NCBI GenBank assembly: GCA_009829735.1
Contig: CM020620.1
Coordinates: 21,736,020-21,800,019, forward strand
From: Pyropia yezoensis
Taxonomy: Eukaryota > Rhodophyta > Bangiophyceae > Bangiales > Bangiaceae
Reading direction: 5' to 3'
Length of the DNA stretch: 64,000 nt
In this document: in pieces, positions 10,808-21,130 of the stretch
Numbering within the stretch: the stretch's first letter is position 1
Layout of the letters: each line of letters opens with the position of its first letter
Program-made: the position numbers and the translations under genes
The notes under the pieces: generated by a model
Databases searched by the model: none
Seen by the model: the letters and a program-made list of their open reading frames with translations, nothing else
What the model was told of the DNA's origin: nothing

Positions 10808-13800
10808 CCGGAAGGCGCTGGGGTAACCCATGCAAGCAACCCTGGAGTACCGCGGGGAAGGCCCCACGGCGAGCGCGTTTGAGCCGGCGCCGCATCAATC
10901 CCCGGGTACACCTTCCGGCCCCGACGACACGGAGTCAGACGAATGATGATAATCCCCCGATACCGGGAGGAGAGGACGGGAAGCCCCGTCACATGGAACC
11001 AGACAAGGGCCCTGTTCAGGATGCCCGAGCTACACCGGATATCGGTGTAGGACATGTGCTGTTTACCTTGAAGATTTTCAAGGTATCAGCCACACTGGGG
11101 GTTGACCCCCAGTAGACCCGATCGTATTACCCCGTACTTGATACAGGGGCTGGTCCTAACTTGATCCGGAAGGATACCCTCCCGGACAAGTGGCTCCCGC
11201 GAGTCCGAGTCACTCGGGGACCCACGATCAAGGATGCGAATGGTCGTCTCATTCGTACGACCGCAGCGATGTCGCTGCAGGTCACCATCGGGGAGCTCAC
11301 TACGGAAGTTGACTTCCTGGTGTGTGAGACTCTATCTGTGCCCTGCATACTGGGGTGCACCTTCATCAACGTTCACGTCGATGCAATCCGGCCAGGCCGG
11401 AGGACCGTCGAGCTTCAAGAAGCCGACGGGACGAAGCGAGGACATACGGCTATCGTCAGGGACCTGTCCCTTCAAGGGAGCCACGTTAACGTGGCTGAGG
11501 TGTACGCAAGCGTCGAGCCGAAGACACTTCGGTTGGCCAAGCGAACTCGCTTTGAGCCGCTATCGGAGACCGTCCTCCCGGTTAACTGCGACCTCGCAGG
11601 CATCTGCAGAGTCCGGTCCAACCTGCGGACGTACAAGCGCCATGGGTTGACCATGGCCAACGGTCTCATAGACCGTCCAGCAGGAGGGTCGTCCCTCCTA
11701 GTGATGGCGAACTATCGCCGTAAGGCAGTCACCCTCCCGAAGGGAACTATCCTTGGGATTTCCGAGCTCTACGAAGGAGATATCCTTACCCCTGACAAGG
11801 AAGGTCAAGTGGAACCACTTGAGGTGCTGGCGGCCGTTGAGACCACCGAGCGACAGCAACCCGATGACGGGAAGCCTAACCCATCGGCGGCTTCGGCGGA
11901 CATGCCGCCAAAGGACCAAGAAGCACTGAACGCCCTGGCCGAGGCTGACCTCGACCACCTTCCCCCTTCGGTAGCCGATGGGTAAAACGGATGCTAAGAA
12001 AGCATGACGTCATGTGGACCGGCGGGGCCTTGGGTACCATTGGGGCAACCCAACATCGTATAGACCTGGTACCAGGTGCTCGACCAGCGCGGTCGCAACC
12101 GCATCGTGCGGGACCTATGCAACGAGAGATCGTTGATGGAGAAGTGAAGAGGATGAGCGAAGCGAAGGTGATACGACCTTCGATGTCGGAGTGGGGTGCC
12201 CCAGTCGTCATCGTACCGAAGAAGGATCAAACTCCTCGGTTCTGCATCGATTATCGACGCCTCAACTTGGTTACCAAGAAGGACTCCTACCCTTTACCAA
12301 GGATGGATGAATGCATCGACTCCCTGGGGGAAGCTACGGTGTTTACCACCATCGACTGCAATGCCGGATACTGGCAGATCCCAGTGGCGGACGAGGATAT
12401 CCCCAAGACGGCGTTCGTCTATCACAGTGGAGTGTACGAGTTCCTAAGGATGCCCTTCGGATTGTCCAACGCCCCCGCTACATTCCAGCGGGCTATCGAC
12501 ATTATACTGTCGGGGGTGAAGTGGCGTAACTGCCTAGTGTACCTCGATGACGTCATCGTCTTCTCGCGTAACATGGATGACCATGTGCAACATGTGGACG
12601 AGGTACTCACCCTCTTGAGGAACGCCGGGGTAACCCTGCGCCTCAAGAAGTGCGCCTTCTTCCAGCAGACAGTCGAGTATCTGGGTCACCAGATCACACC
12701 AGGTAAACTGGGAGTGCTCGAAGCCAATACCCGGGCACTCCGGGATGCCCGGTTCCCTAACACCCAGACACAGCTCAAGAGCTTCCTGGGAATGTGCAAC
12801 GTATACCGACGGTTCGTCAAGGACTTCGCTCGGATAGCTAAACCGTTAACGGTTCTTACGAGCAGTACCTTGCCCAAGGTACTCCAACCCCCTTCGCCTA
12901 GCGAAGAGGAGGCATTCGAGTCGCTGAAGCGAGCCCTACTATCCCCACCCGTCCTTGCGTTACCGCACAGACGGGGTACCTTCGTCATCGATGTCGATGC
13001 GTGCGACACCCAAGTGGGATGCACCCTGTTACAGGGAGAGACGTTGATCGGTTCCGATAACGTTATCTCGGACCTACGTCCGGTAGGGTACTTCAGCCGG
13101 ACACTCAACCCGGCTGAGCGTAACTATAGTGCCACCGAGCGTGAGTGCCTCGGGGTCATATGGGCAGTGCAACTGCTCCGACCATACCTGGAGGGCTCCA
13201 GGTTCATCGTGAGGTCCGACCACGAACCTCTACGATGGCTCCTCAACCTTGGTGACAAGGATTCCGATAGCCATGGGAGGCTAGCCCGATGGAGGCTGAA
13301 GATGGCCGAGCACGACTACCGCACCGTGTATAAGGCTGGGTCAACCCACCACCTCGGAGACGCGTTGTCTCGACTCGACACCCCGAGCGAGAATACCCGC
13401 CCGGTTGACGAAGACATCCCGGTGGTACCGGTGTGCATGGTGGGTAATGCTACCCAGGGTATGGTTGACCATACCATGGCACACCTTGCGTGCTCATTGA
13501 CCCTCGCGGACTTCCGCGAGGCACAGTCCAATGACGATGACTGTAAACGCCATCGCGCTAGCCTCCTGGCCGGCACGGCCGGCATCTTCTCCGAGAACGA
13601 GGACGGACTCATATATCGGCGGGCACCCGCCGATGGACGGCATCAGGTCGTGGTTCCCGTGTCCTTACGGCAGGCCGTCATGGAACGAGAACACGAGAAC
13701 CCCACAGCCGGACACCCGGGGGGTTCGCGCATGTTCGCAGCAATGCGAAGGTTCTTCTACTGGCCAGCAATGGCCGCCGACGTAATCGGCCACGTGCGGG

Positions 13801-14969
13801 GATGCCACCCGTGCGCACGGAATCGCATGAGTCTTCATAGGCGGGCATCCGCGATGAAACTGTCCCCCCCGGATGGACCCAACGAGCAAGTCGCTATCGA
13901 CATACTTGGACCGCTTCCGGTAACGGAAAAAGGGAACAGGTACATCCTGGTCATGTCGGACCGCTTTACTAAGCTGTCACGAGCAGTAGCGATCCCGAAC
14001 GATACGGCCTACACGATCATGAACGCAGTGGTTGACCACTGGATCAGTGCTTACGGAGTAATGAAGCAACTCCTCTCCGATCACGGAGCAAACCTTACGT
14101 CAGCATTCTGCACTAAGGTCCTGGGCATGTTCGGTATCGAACCCCGTCGGGCATCCGACTACCACCCGCAGTCCAACGGGCAGGTGGAGCGGTTCAACCA
14201 CACTATCGTCAAGATGCTCCAATGCTATGTGGCGGAGCACACGAAGACGTGGGACAGGCTTCTGTCCGTCTTGACCCTGGCATACAATGCCAGGCCCCAC
14301 CGGAGTACCACCATTGCCCCCCTGGAATGGGTCATGCCGATGGGCGTCGGTAACCTGACGCTGCCACCAGGCAGATGCACTCGGTATGATATACCGAAGG
14401 GCCGACCGACCGAACGGATCCATTTAGCTTGGTTGGCCAAGCTATCGTGGATGATACCCAAGCTCAAGGGCGCCCTTGACCGTGCACAACTTCGATAAAA
14501 GAAGAACTTCGACGCTCGACTACGGGTACGCAACGCAACCCTGGTAACAGGTGACTGGGTCTACATCAGACACCAGAAGTTCCGATGGAACAAGCTTATG
14601 CAACCGGTCAAGGGACCGTACCAGATCCTACACAGAGATGATCAATCTGTAATCCTGCACTCCGATACGGAGATACAACGCATCAACCTCTATGATGTGA
14701 CACCTGCTCCGAAGCCGGAACAGGCTCAGCCGGTACCGGCTGGGTTGCTACATGAAGCTCTTACAACCCACCGGTCAGATGATCCGGTGGGACCGGATGG
14801 GATTCCATACCAAGTAGAGAGCGTGGTCGGACACACCGACCCGGACCTACCAGGACCCTGGTACGTCAAGGTTATGTGGGTCGGATACGACTCACCCACC
14901 TGGGAACAGGCGGCGAATATACCCCGCCAACTCCTCATGCCTTACATGAGGCGACGACGCCTACTATAA
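10804..14969 (+). pseudogene. Family A pol (A2): protease to chromodomain
   Basis: Polyprotein starting at the ATGA overlap. A basic leader leads to the retropepsin (VLDTGAGPNLI, Asp codon 11140). A TAG at 11113-11115, nine codons before that Asp, is shared with the outer copy. RT (IDCNAGYWQIP, YLDD), RNase H (RSDHEPLRW, DALSRL), integrase (zinc domain, AIDILGPLP, LLSDHGANL, NGQVERFN) and a chromodomain (YVKVMWVGYDSPTWEQ, about 14860-14910) follow. Lesions relative to the outer copy: a one-base deletion near 11975 shifts the frame between protease and RT, and TAC became TAA at 14496-14498 in the integrase C-terminus. RT and integrase catalytic residues are otherwise intact. Confidence 0.93.
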
Positions 14970-15671
14970 CAACCCAACCGACACCGACTTCGGCTGTTGG
15001 GGGGTGAGGCTTATACCTACTAAGTAGGGTGTCACATGGACTCGTCAAGACTTAGGTTCACTAAGTTGGAGCGGTCTTAGGCAACCTAAGTAAGCTACTG
15101 ACTTTTACAAGTTTACTTGAAGGAGATGACTAACTCCGATAATTTCAAAGTAACCTAAGGCTTGCACCAAGGTAAGCCTTCAGCCAGGAGGCAAGTGACA
15201 GACCAAGAAGGTTGACCTTCATGAGTATTAACCAACCAGGATGGGTAGGGGGAGGCGGGAAAGAACCGAGGCAAGCCACGACTAAGTCAAACGGGGTACT
15301 CCCCAATGGCAGGCATTGGTGTCATGCAAACGCCCCAGCGGGGGATGAGTTTATACTCACTACTACCCGGCCACCATAAGGGTTACCGGGGCCCTCTCCC
15401 TCACAAACAATAGCACGCTTCAGTGGGTAGACCCACTGCCCGAGGGAGGCCACTTACGCGTAAGCGCGTATACCTCCGTGCTCCACCGGTCGGCAATCTC
15501 ACGACGGTCAATCACCCGAGTTACCTCGGTGCATAGCTGGACGAGGGTGCTGCGGCCAGCCTCCACGTCCTCCAGAGCTGTCCGGAGGCGGTCAAGCACA
15601 CCACCGAAGCAAGGCGCTGACCCAACCAGCGCAGCACCTGGGGGGATGTCCCCCCAGCTAACAGAGAGACC
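14970..15671. other. Tail between pol and the antisense ORF of A2
   Basis: About 700 bases without a supported gene; the first 510 match the left edge of the window (outer copy). The region is made of close-set hairpins such as CTTAGGCAACCTAAG (15076-15090), CAGTGGGTAGACCCACTG (15421-15438) and CTTACGCGTAAG (15453-15464). Any poly(A) signals of the two converging transcripts should lie here. Confidence 0.6.
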
Positions 15672-17788
15672 CTACCGCATTGCGCGGGCAACAAGGGCGT
15701 CAACGCCCTCATACCAGAGACGGGGACCCCCGTCATGCATGACAGGGGCGGCAGGTGACACTGACGCAGCCAGAGGAGCCACAGGAGCCGACACGGCCAC
15801 CACCGGAGCCGGTGGCGCCTGATATGAGGCCCGGTAGGACCCCACCGAAGGGGCTCCACCGTAAACCCGGCGGGGCTCCGCCCGGGGACGGGACACCTCA
15901 CGCTCCCCACCCGCAGAGCCCCACTCTCGGGGACGACGGCCAACCGCCACCGGTATCGGGTTACCGAACCACGGGGCAAGGACCTGAAGAGGGTCATGGA
16001 TAACCATGGGAATACCCTGGTCAGCAACAGCCTCGGTGGTCGCCCACCCATGGCAATTGGGCTCACCCGGCTGAGTACGCCGGATACACAACGAGTGACG
16101 AGGCAAGGGGAAGCCCCAGCCTGCGGGACCCGGTACGGGGGAAGGGCCAACACCCCAGCCCAGTTCACGGCATCGTGAACAGCCAGCAGGGCCTCGAACT
16201 CCGGGGCCAACCCGGTCTTGGCGGCTATCATGTCCACGCCCAACTGCGCGATGTGCCGACGGACACCCGTCGGAAGATGAAACGGGCGCCCCTGCCGGCG
16301 GACGGACAGCAAGAAGGAGGAAGCCTGCCCGAGGGTAACCTCAAGGGTGAAGGTACCCTGCAAGGGGTTAACCGGCCGGGAGGCCAACACACTCCCGAAG
16401 TATCGGAGACAGGAGCCGGTGTCAAACCGGAAAGCAGGGGCGGGTTCCCGCCCCTCCTGCCACAGAGGCGGGCGCACGGGAGTGTATACCGGCGCACGAC
16501 CGTTGCCGGTCTGCAACGCACACGTTATATCGGTGCGGAACGCATCCGCCATGACACCATGGTTGCGTCGCCAGCTCGACGCTGACTTCAACCCCGCCAT
16601 AGGCGGGTAGGGAGCCGTCAACGACAGATACGGGGATACCCCCGGGTAATAATCAAAGTCGGGATACCGACCGGTATCGCCCGCCGTCTCCCCAAACGCA
16701 ACCGGCTCCGCCGCCGCCGCAATCCCCCGAGCACTAGCCGGGTAGTCAACCTCCCGCGGCAACGCGGGGGCAATCAGGTCGCATACCCCGGAGGCGGGGT
16801 CGAGGTAGACCTCACCCCGTCCCACCCGGGTGCGCCAGAGCTGCGCATGCCGGTCGTCCGGCTGACTCAGGATCCAATGGTGTTCCACCCGCACCGCGTT
16901 CGGCTGGTTGACCAGCCGCACCAACTCCCGCTCCCGACTCGGGTCCACCCTGACGCGCCGGGAGGTCCCTCCAGAAAGACGCGGCTGGTGGAAGTCCACC
17001 CGCATCCGCCCAGCGGACTCCATTGACTCCTGCACAGTCATGCCTCGAACCCGAGCCACCAAGTCGGACATCGACATGGCGGATTGACCCGCCGCCACGG
17101 CGACGCCGCCACCGAACGGGTCAACCCGGGCAGGACCAGGAAGAATCGGGGGCGCCGGGGGATGCCCCACCGGCAGATGGGCCGGCGCCGAAGGTGCACG
17201 AGGCCGAGGAGGAAGAAGAAGGGCGGGCTCCTGCCCGGAGTAGCTCCCGGAGTCCACTGCCATCGGGGTAGATAACTCTTGACCATCACGCGTCCGCGGC
17301 ACCGCGGGCAGGGCATCGCCGCCACCCGGGCCCGACGAGGGTACCACGGGGGCAGCACGGGTAGACCCGCTACCCGCCGCAGCGGACACACCAACCTGGC
17401 GGGCACCCGCGCCGTCTTGACCCGCCGTACCGGCCGGGGTGCCGCCACTACCATCCGCCACGCCGGCGACACCGTCTTGAGGTAGAGCCGCGCCGGCACC
17501 GGCGACAGAAGCCATACGGGCCGCCGGAGAAGTAGCGGTAGAGGCCACCGCTGCACGCGGTTGTCCGCCACCCGACGGAGCCGTCGTGCCGCTACACACG
17601 GACGACAACCCGCCCGGCGCGCCTTCCGGGGCCACACGAACGGTCACCCGGTCGTCCGCGTCCTCCGACGAGCTCGCTAAGAAGCACTCGGCGGCGGTGG
17701 CAGAGACGGGAACGTCGTCCACCATCACCTCTTCCTCCTCCTCAAGCAGGAGGTCGTCCTCGCCCCCGGGTACCTGGGGGTCCGACAT
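15672..17788 (-). pseudogene. Family A antisense ORF (A2), unknown function, one frameshift
   Basis: A minus-strand ORF opposite to pol, between pol and the 3' LTR, about 700 codons. I take MSDPQVPGGEDD (ATG at 17788) as start because an acidic N-terminus follows at once; the frame is open 43 codons further up. The order is an acidic patch, a long Ala/Gly/Pro-rich linker, then an ordered-looking part (about residues 270-560: MSDLVARVRGM, VEHHWILSQPDD, YPDFDYYPGVSPYLSL, RFDTGSCLRYFGSVLA). Near 16110 the sense-looking reading changes frame, continuing as HSLCIRRTQPGEPNCHGW to the stop at 15672-15674; the original frame stays open but reads like noise. I see no known domain and no clear likeness to the family B antisense ORF. 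Confidence 0.6.
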
Positions 17789-18376
17789 GGTGAAACCGGG
17801 GTAGCAGGGGCGCCACGTCAGAAAAGCCGAGGCCGGCTCGACCCGGTACAAGGAACACTCGCGCGGACGAGCCAGGGAAGCGCGGGCAACCACGCTTATA
17901 ACCACACAGCTCAGCACGAGCGATACGGCAGCGCTGGACGACCCACGGCAGCCGAGCTACGAGGGCGCTCCACCCAGGCACCTGGACCGGAGCCACGCCC
18001 CCCCCACGCGGGGCAATCAAGGGGGGTCACCCCCAACCGCCCCCACTCAACGCGGGCAGCCCCCGCCCCCCACTCAATCGTCCACACGAGAGGGGCCCCC
18101 CTACCACCAGACACCTGGTGGCTGATCCGCTTGCACCACCCCTCGGAAAGGGGGGTCGTGAACAAAAACCCGCATCGGGAATTTAACGGTCCGGAAAACG
18201 GATCGTGTGTGTACCACACAAAGGGGGGCACCCCCTTCAGACAACCTTGAAAACGGGTGTCTGTCGCGACAGGGCGCAAAGCCCCACCCGACTGGTAAAC
18301 GGTCACGCGACCCACTTACATTCGGCAACCCGAATGCAACTCGACCCGAGGACGGGCCGAATCGAAGGGGGGGATA
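17789..18376. other. Region between the antisense ORF start and the 3' LTR of A2, with polypurine tract
   Basis: About 590 bases, presumably the leader of the antisense transcript. It is packed with hairpins, for example CACCAGACACCTGGTG (18105-18120) and ATTCGGCAACCCGAAT (18320-18335). The purine-rich GAAGGGGGGGATA just before 18377 is the likely polypurine tract for plus-strand DNA synthesis. Confidence 0.55.
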
Positions 18377-18740
18377 TGTAGCAATATGCTTGGCCGTATT
18401 GTGACCCTAATATTAGAGGGGGCTACTTCTAATTCTTGGCTTTCAATTTGATAGTCCGTACTGGTCACGGTATCTATAAGTTACGTATGACCAGAGGGAC
18501 TTGCATCTTGGGGTGGAGGGTAGTTAGTAGTGTCTCCGAGGGTTTATAACGTGGGGGCCGGCGGCGAATCCACCGCCGGCCAGGGCAGAACAACAAACCC
18601 CTCCCATTTGGGCTCCCATCTTGGTCCCGTGGCTTGCGCTCCAAGGACAGCAACCTTGGCCTCCCGGTGACGTTGGTGCCGATCCCCCTTGGTGAGTGTT
18701 CCCTGAGAGTGGACGTGTGACGGATTTCTATTGTGCTACA
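18377..18740 (+). repeat. 3' LTR of element A2 (364 bp)
   Basis: It starts TGTAGCAATATGC and ends TTGTGCTACA, is followed by the CTGGG target duplicate, and then B1's aORF continues. An antisense reading frame runs from aORF-B into this LTR by chance and should not be taken as part of the protein. Confidence 0.95.
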
Positions 18741-20318
18741 CTGGGGCATAATAGCCCCAATGCGAGCCAACTCGGTTGTCATAAACTCCGCCACCGACTC
18801 GCAACTCGCGGTCGCCACTGCAGTAAGAACGCGCTCCTCAAGTTGAGGAGTCTCAGAACTTTGAAGGGTTGCGGTCGACGCGGCCAACCAGGAAATGGTG
18901 CGCACCAACGTGGTGATCATCATCTCTGAGGTTAGAGGCGTGGGCGGTAACACCAACTTGGGGTATACCGTCAGGAGGATGGCCCCCAAGTTGGGGGACA
19001 CCGGGGTGGACGACTCAACGGCCACGCTAATCGGGATGTCCCCGTGCGGCTGGTAGGGGACAGGAGGAAGCGGAGGGGCACGCCGAGGTGGCGGGACCCG
19101 GGTGTAACTGCGACCCCGACTTGGGGCCCCCGCGGTGGGTTGAGTCACATGGTCATCATGTGAGGGCACGGCCATAACTATGGCCTTGTCCGGGGGTGGC
19201 GCAGTGTGGCGATCCACCCCCGGGGCATACGGGTAGTCCCCGATGCCCAACCCCTCTCGTAGGACCACACGGCCGTCGTGAAGTTCACGAGCGACCCACA
19301 CGAACTGGCGAAGTGCGCCATCGTCCTTGAGCCCACGAGTGGGGCGGCGCAACTTGTGCTCAATGCTCTCCCACTCGATAAACTTGTGGAGGCGGAGCAT
19401 CTCCTCAAGTAGAGTGAGTTGTCCTGATGAGCACCCCTCAGCAACTAGCTGAGGGGTGAGCTGGTCCAAACCTTGGATAAGCCGAAGGGGAAGATGCCAG
19501 AGCATCCCCCGCCGCTGAACACAAGACACCCAGGTCGACACGACCTCGAGGAGCCACTGGGTGGCCAACATGGCCCACACCAGGTGATCAGGGCCAGCCG
19601 TCAACATGACGGCGCCGAAGTGGTCAAGCAACCGTGGTAGCAACGCCGGGAACCCGTAGGGGACCTTAACTTGAGGCCACCACTCGGGCTTCTTCGGATA
19701 GTACTGCGCCTTACTGGCAGCAGACTGCTGAGGGAACTTAAGTTGAGCCGAGGTCACCAAGTAGGGACCTCGCCGGAAGTCCTTCTCCATCCGCACATCA
19801 AAGTGATGAGTGTGCGGATCGGCCTCGTGAAGGTACGGGGGGCGAGTTGCCACCGCGTCCCAAGTAGAGGTCGGCAAGTCGCCGGGACCCGGGATAGTTC
19901 CCCCGCGGTCCACCATGGCCTTGGCCCGCTGTACGTCTTCGACTTCCTCGTCGTCCAGGAAGGCAAACTGGTCCGTCCTGAAGCCGGCAGGGAACCCGAC
20001 CCTACGGGGATACTTCTCCCGTAGGCGGTCCCATACCCGACCCATCGCTGCGCCAAGTCGGCCACAGCGAAGAACAGTCAACCCCTCCTCATATAGAGGC
20101 CAAGCGGGGTAAAACCACCGCCCCAAGGCCTCACGCGAGACAACTTGTCCCGCCTCCGGGGGAGATCCCGCCGTCAACCCAAAGCCGGGTGACGCGAGAG
20201 TCCCATCCCCCGGAGCGATCGCGGAGCCCCCGCCGGAAGTCCCGGCGGGCGCTGCACCGTAGGAGGTGTCCTCCATACGCTCGTCGAGAGAGTCCGTCTC
20301 CACTCCCGGGGTCGCCAT
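18741..20318 (-). pseudogene. Antisense ORF of B1, N-terminal and central part
   Basis: About 526 codons from ATG 20318 (MATPGVETDSLDERMED) to the A2 insertion, nearly identical to residues 1-526 of the B2 copy. Notable stretches are RWFYPAWPLYEEGL, DQFAFLDDEEVEDVQRA, HHFDVRMEKDFRRGPYLV and a helical AMLATQWLLEV..TWVSCVQRR region. It probably produces nothing useful now because A2 cuts the frame; the C-terminus is at 9748-10118. The frame is also open for 57 codons above the ATG, toward the LTR. Confidence 0.8.
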
Positions 20319-20656
20319 GGCTCTCCCCAAGTTGGGGAGAGACGCCCTGGCTACAGCGGCACAAGACCCGCCTCGAGTTGAGGGGGACTCGGACCGTGGG
20401 TAGACGGGTGGCCTCCCCAGCGTGGGGCGGCCCCGTGGAAGGTGAAAGGGAGGTGGTGGAGAAGGTGAAGTGTGAACCGGGGAGAGCAAGCTGCCGAGTA
20501 GGAAAGCTCGAGGAGAGGGGCGGTCAACGTGACCGCCTCCACATCCGCGTTACGTACTCAAGGGGGGACAGCAAGTCGCGCCCCCAACGCTGAGACGTGC
20601 GTATACGCACCCCCTCACAGGGCCGACCGGGTTGGTCGGAACTGAGGAGAGGGGAG
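20319..20656. other. aORF leader and polypurine tract of B1
   Basis: No gene is supported here. In pol orientation the last bases are GAGGAGAGGGGAG (20644-20656), directly touching the 3' LTR, which is the expected polypurine tract. The antisense transcript would start from the LTR and cross this region before aORF-B. Confidence 0.7.
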
Positions 20657-21125
20657 TGTGGCAGTATTGACCCCCAGGTAGGGGGACAACACGTGCCATG
20701 CAAGGGGCGGCAGGCCAGTAGCCTGATCCGTTCCTCCCCCTGCATTTGGGTCCATATTCCCTAAGTTTGGTATAGTTAGCTTTGTAGTAAATCCAACTTG
20801 GATTTGAGGGTTTTCTGCATTTATCGTCTTGAATTTTCGTGTGGCCCGGTGGGCAGGTGCTGGGGTGGGAGATTCTGAGTGGCGAGATTCTGAGGGGACC
20901 CTGGGGGGATAAGGGGAGGGACAGCGGGGCTTGGCCCTGCGTCCCCGTCCCGACCAAGAAACTGTTGGACCACACACCATCCTCTTGTTTGTCAGTGGGG
21001 GGTTTGCCCCACAACAGGGACAGAGTGTGTGCGACTTGCACTTCTTCCGGTTCCCCCGACACGGGAGGCAGCCCTTGTACACCGCCCCAACTTGGGTGTC
21101 GTGTGTGCAAGTGGTTTTTGCCACA
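20657..21125 (+). repeat. 3' LTR of element B1 (469 bp)
   Basis: TGTGGCAG...TTTGCCACA, the pair of 3140-3608, followed by GTAAA (21126-21130). Confidence 0.95.
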
Positions 21126-21130
21126 GTAAA
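21126..21130. repeat. Target site duplication GTAAA, right copy (element B1)
   Basis: The perfect partner of 3135-3139, after which the family A RT frame resumes toward its 5' end. Confidence 0.95.

Larger units (their letters stand above)
10119..18740 (+). mobile_element. Family A chromovirus A2, inserted in the antisense ORF of B1; gag deleted
   Basis: LTR 10119-10481, a 46-bp piece of B1 flank (10482-10527), the zinc-knuckle end of gag, pol 10804-14969, tail, antisense ORF 17788-15672, polypurine tract and 3' LTR 18377-18740. Nearly all of gag and the leader is missing compared with the outer copy, so A2 is non-autonomous even apart from its pol lesions. This copy shows that family A also carries an antisense ORF between pol and the 3' LTR. 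Confidence 0.92.
3140..21125 (+). mobile_element. Family B chromovirus B1 with antisense ORF, inserted in family A RT
   Basis: Complete element: 5' LTR 3140-3608, primer-binding site, gag 3728-5674, pol 5671-9636, antisense ORF (9748-10118 plus 18741-20318), polypurine tract, 3' LTR 20657-21125, flanked by GTAAA on both sides. It is itself interrupted by element A2 (10119-18740). Without A2 it would be about 9.4 kb, the same plan as B2. gag has one nonsense codon and pol two, so the copy is dead, but the antisense ORF appears to have been open until A2 entered. Confidence 0.95.

Noticed and set aside
18474..18740. Extension of the aORF frame into the A2 3' LTR
   Set aside because: Arises from the insertion; the true C-terminus of the aORF is at 9748-10118, as B2 shows.
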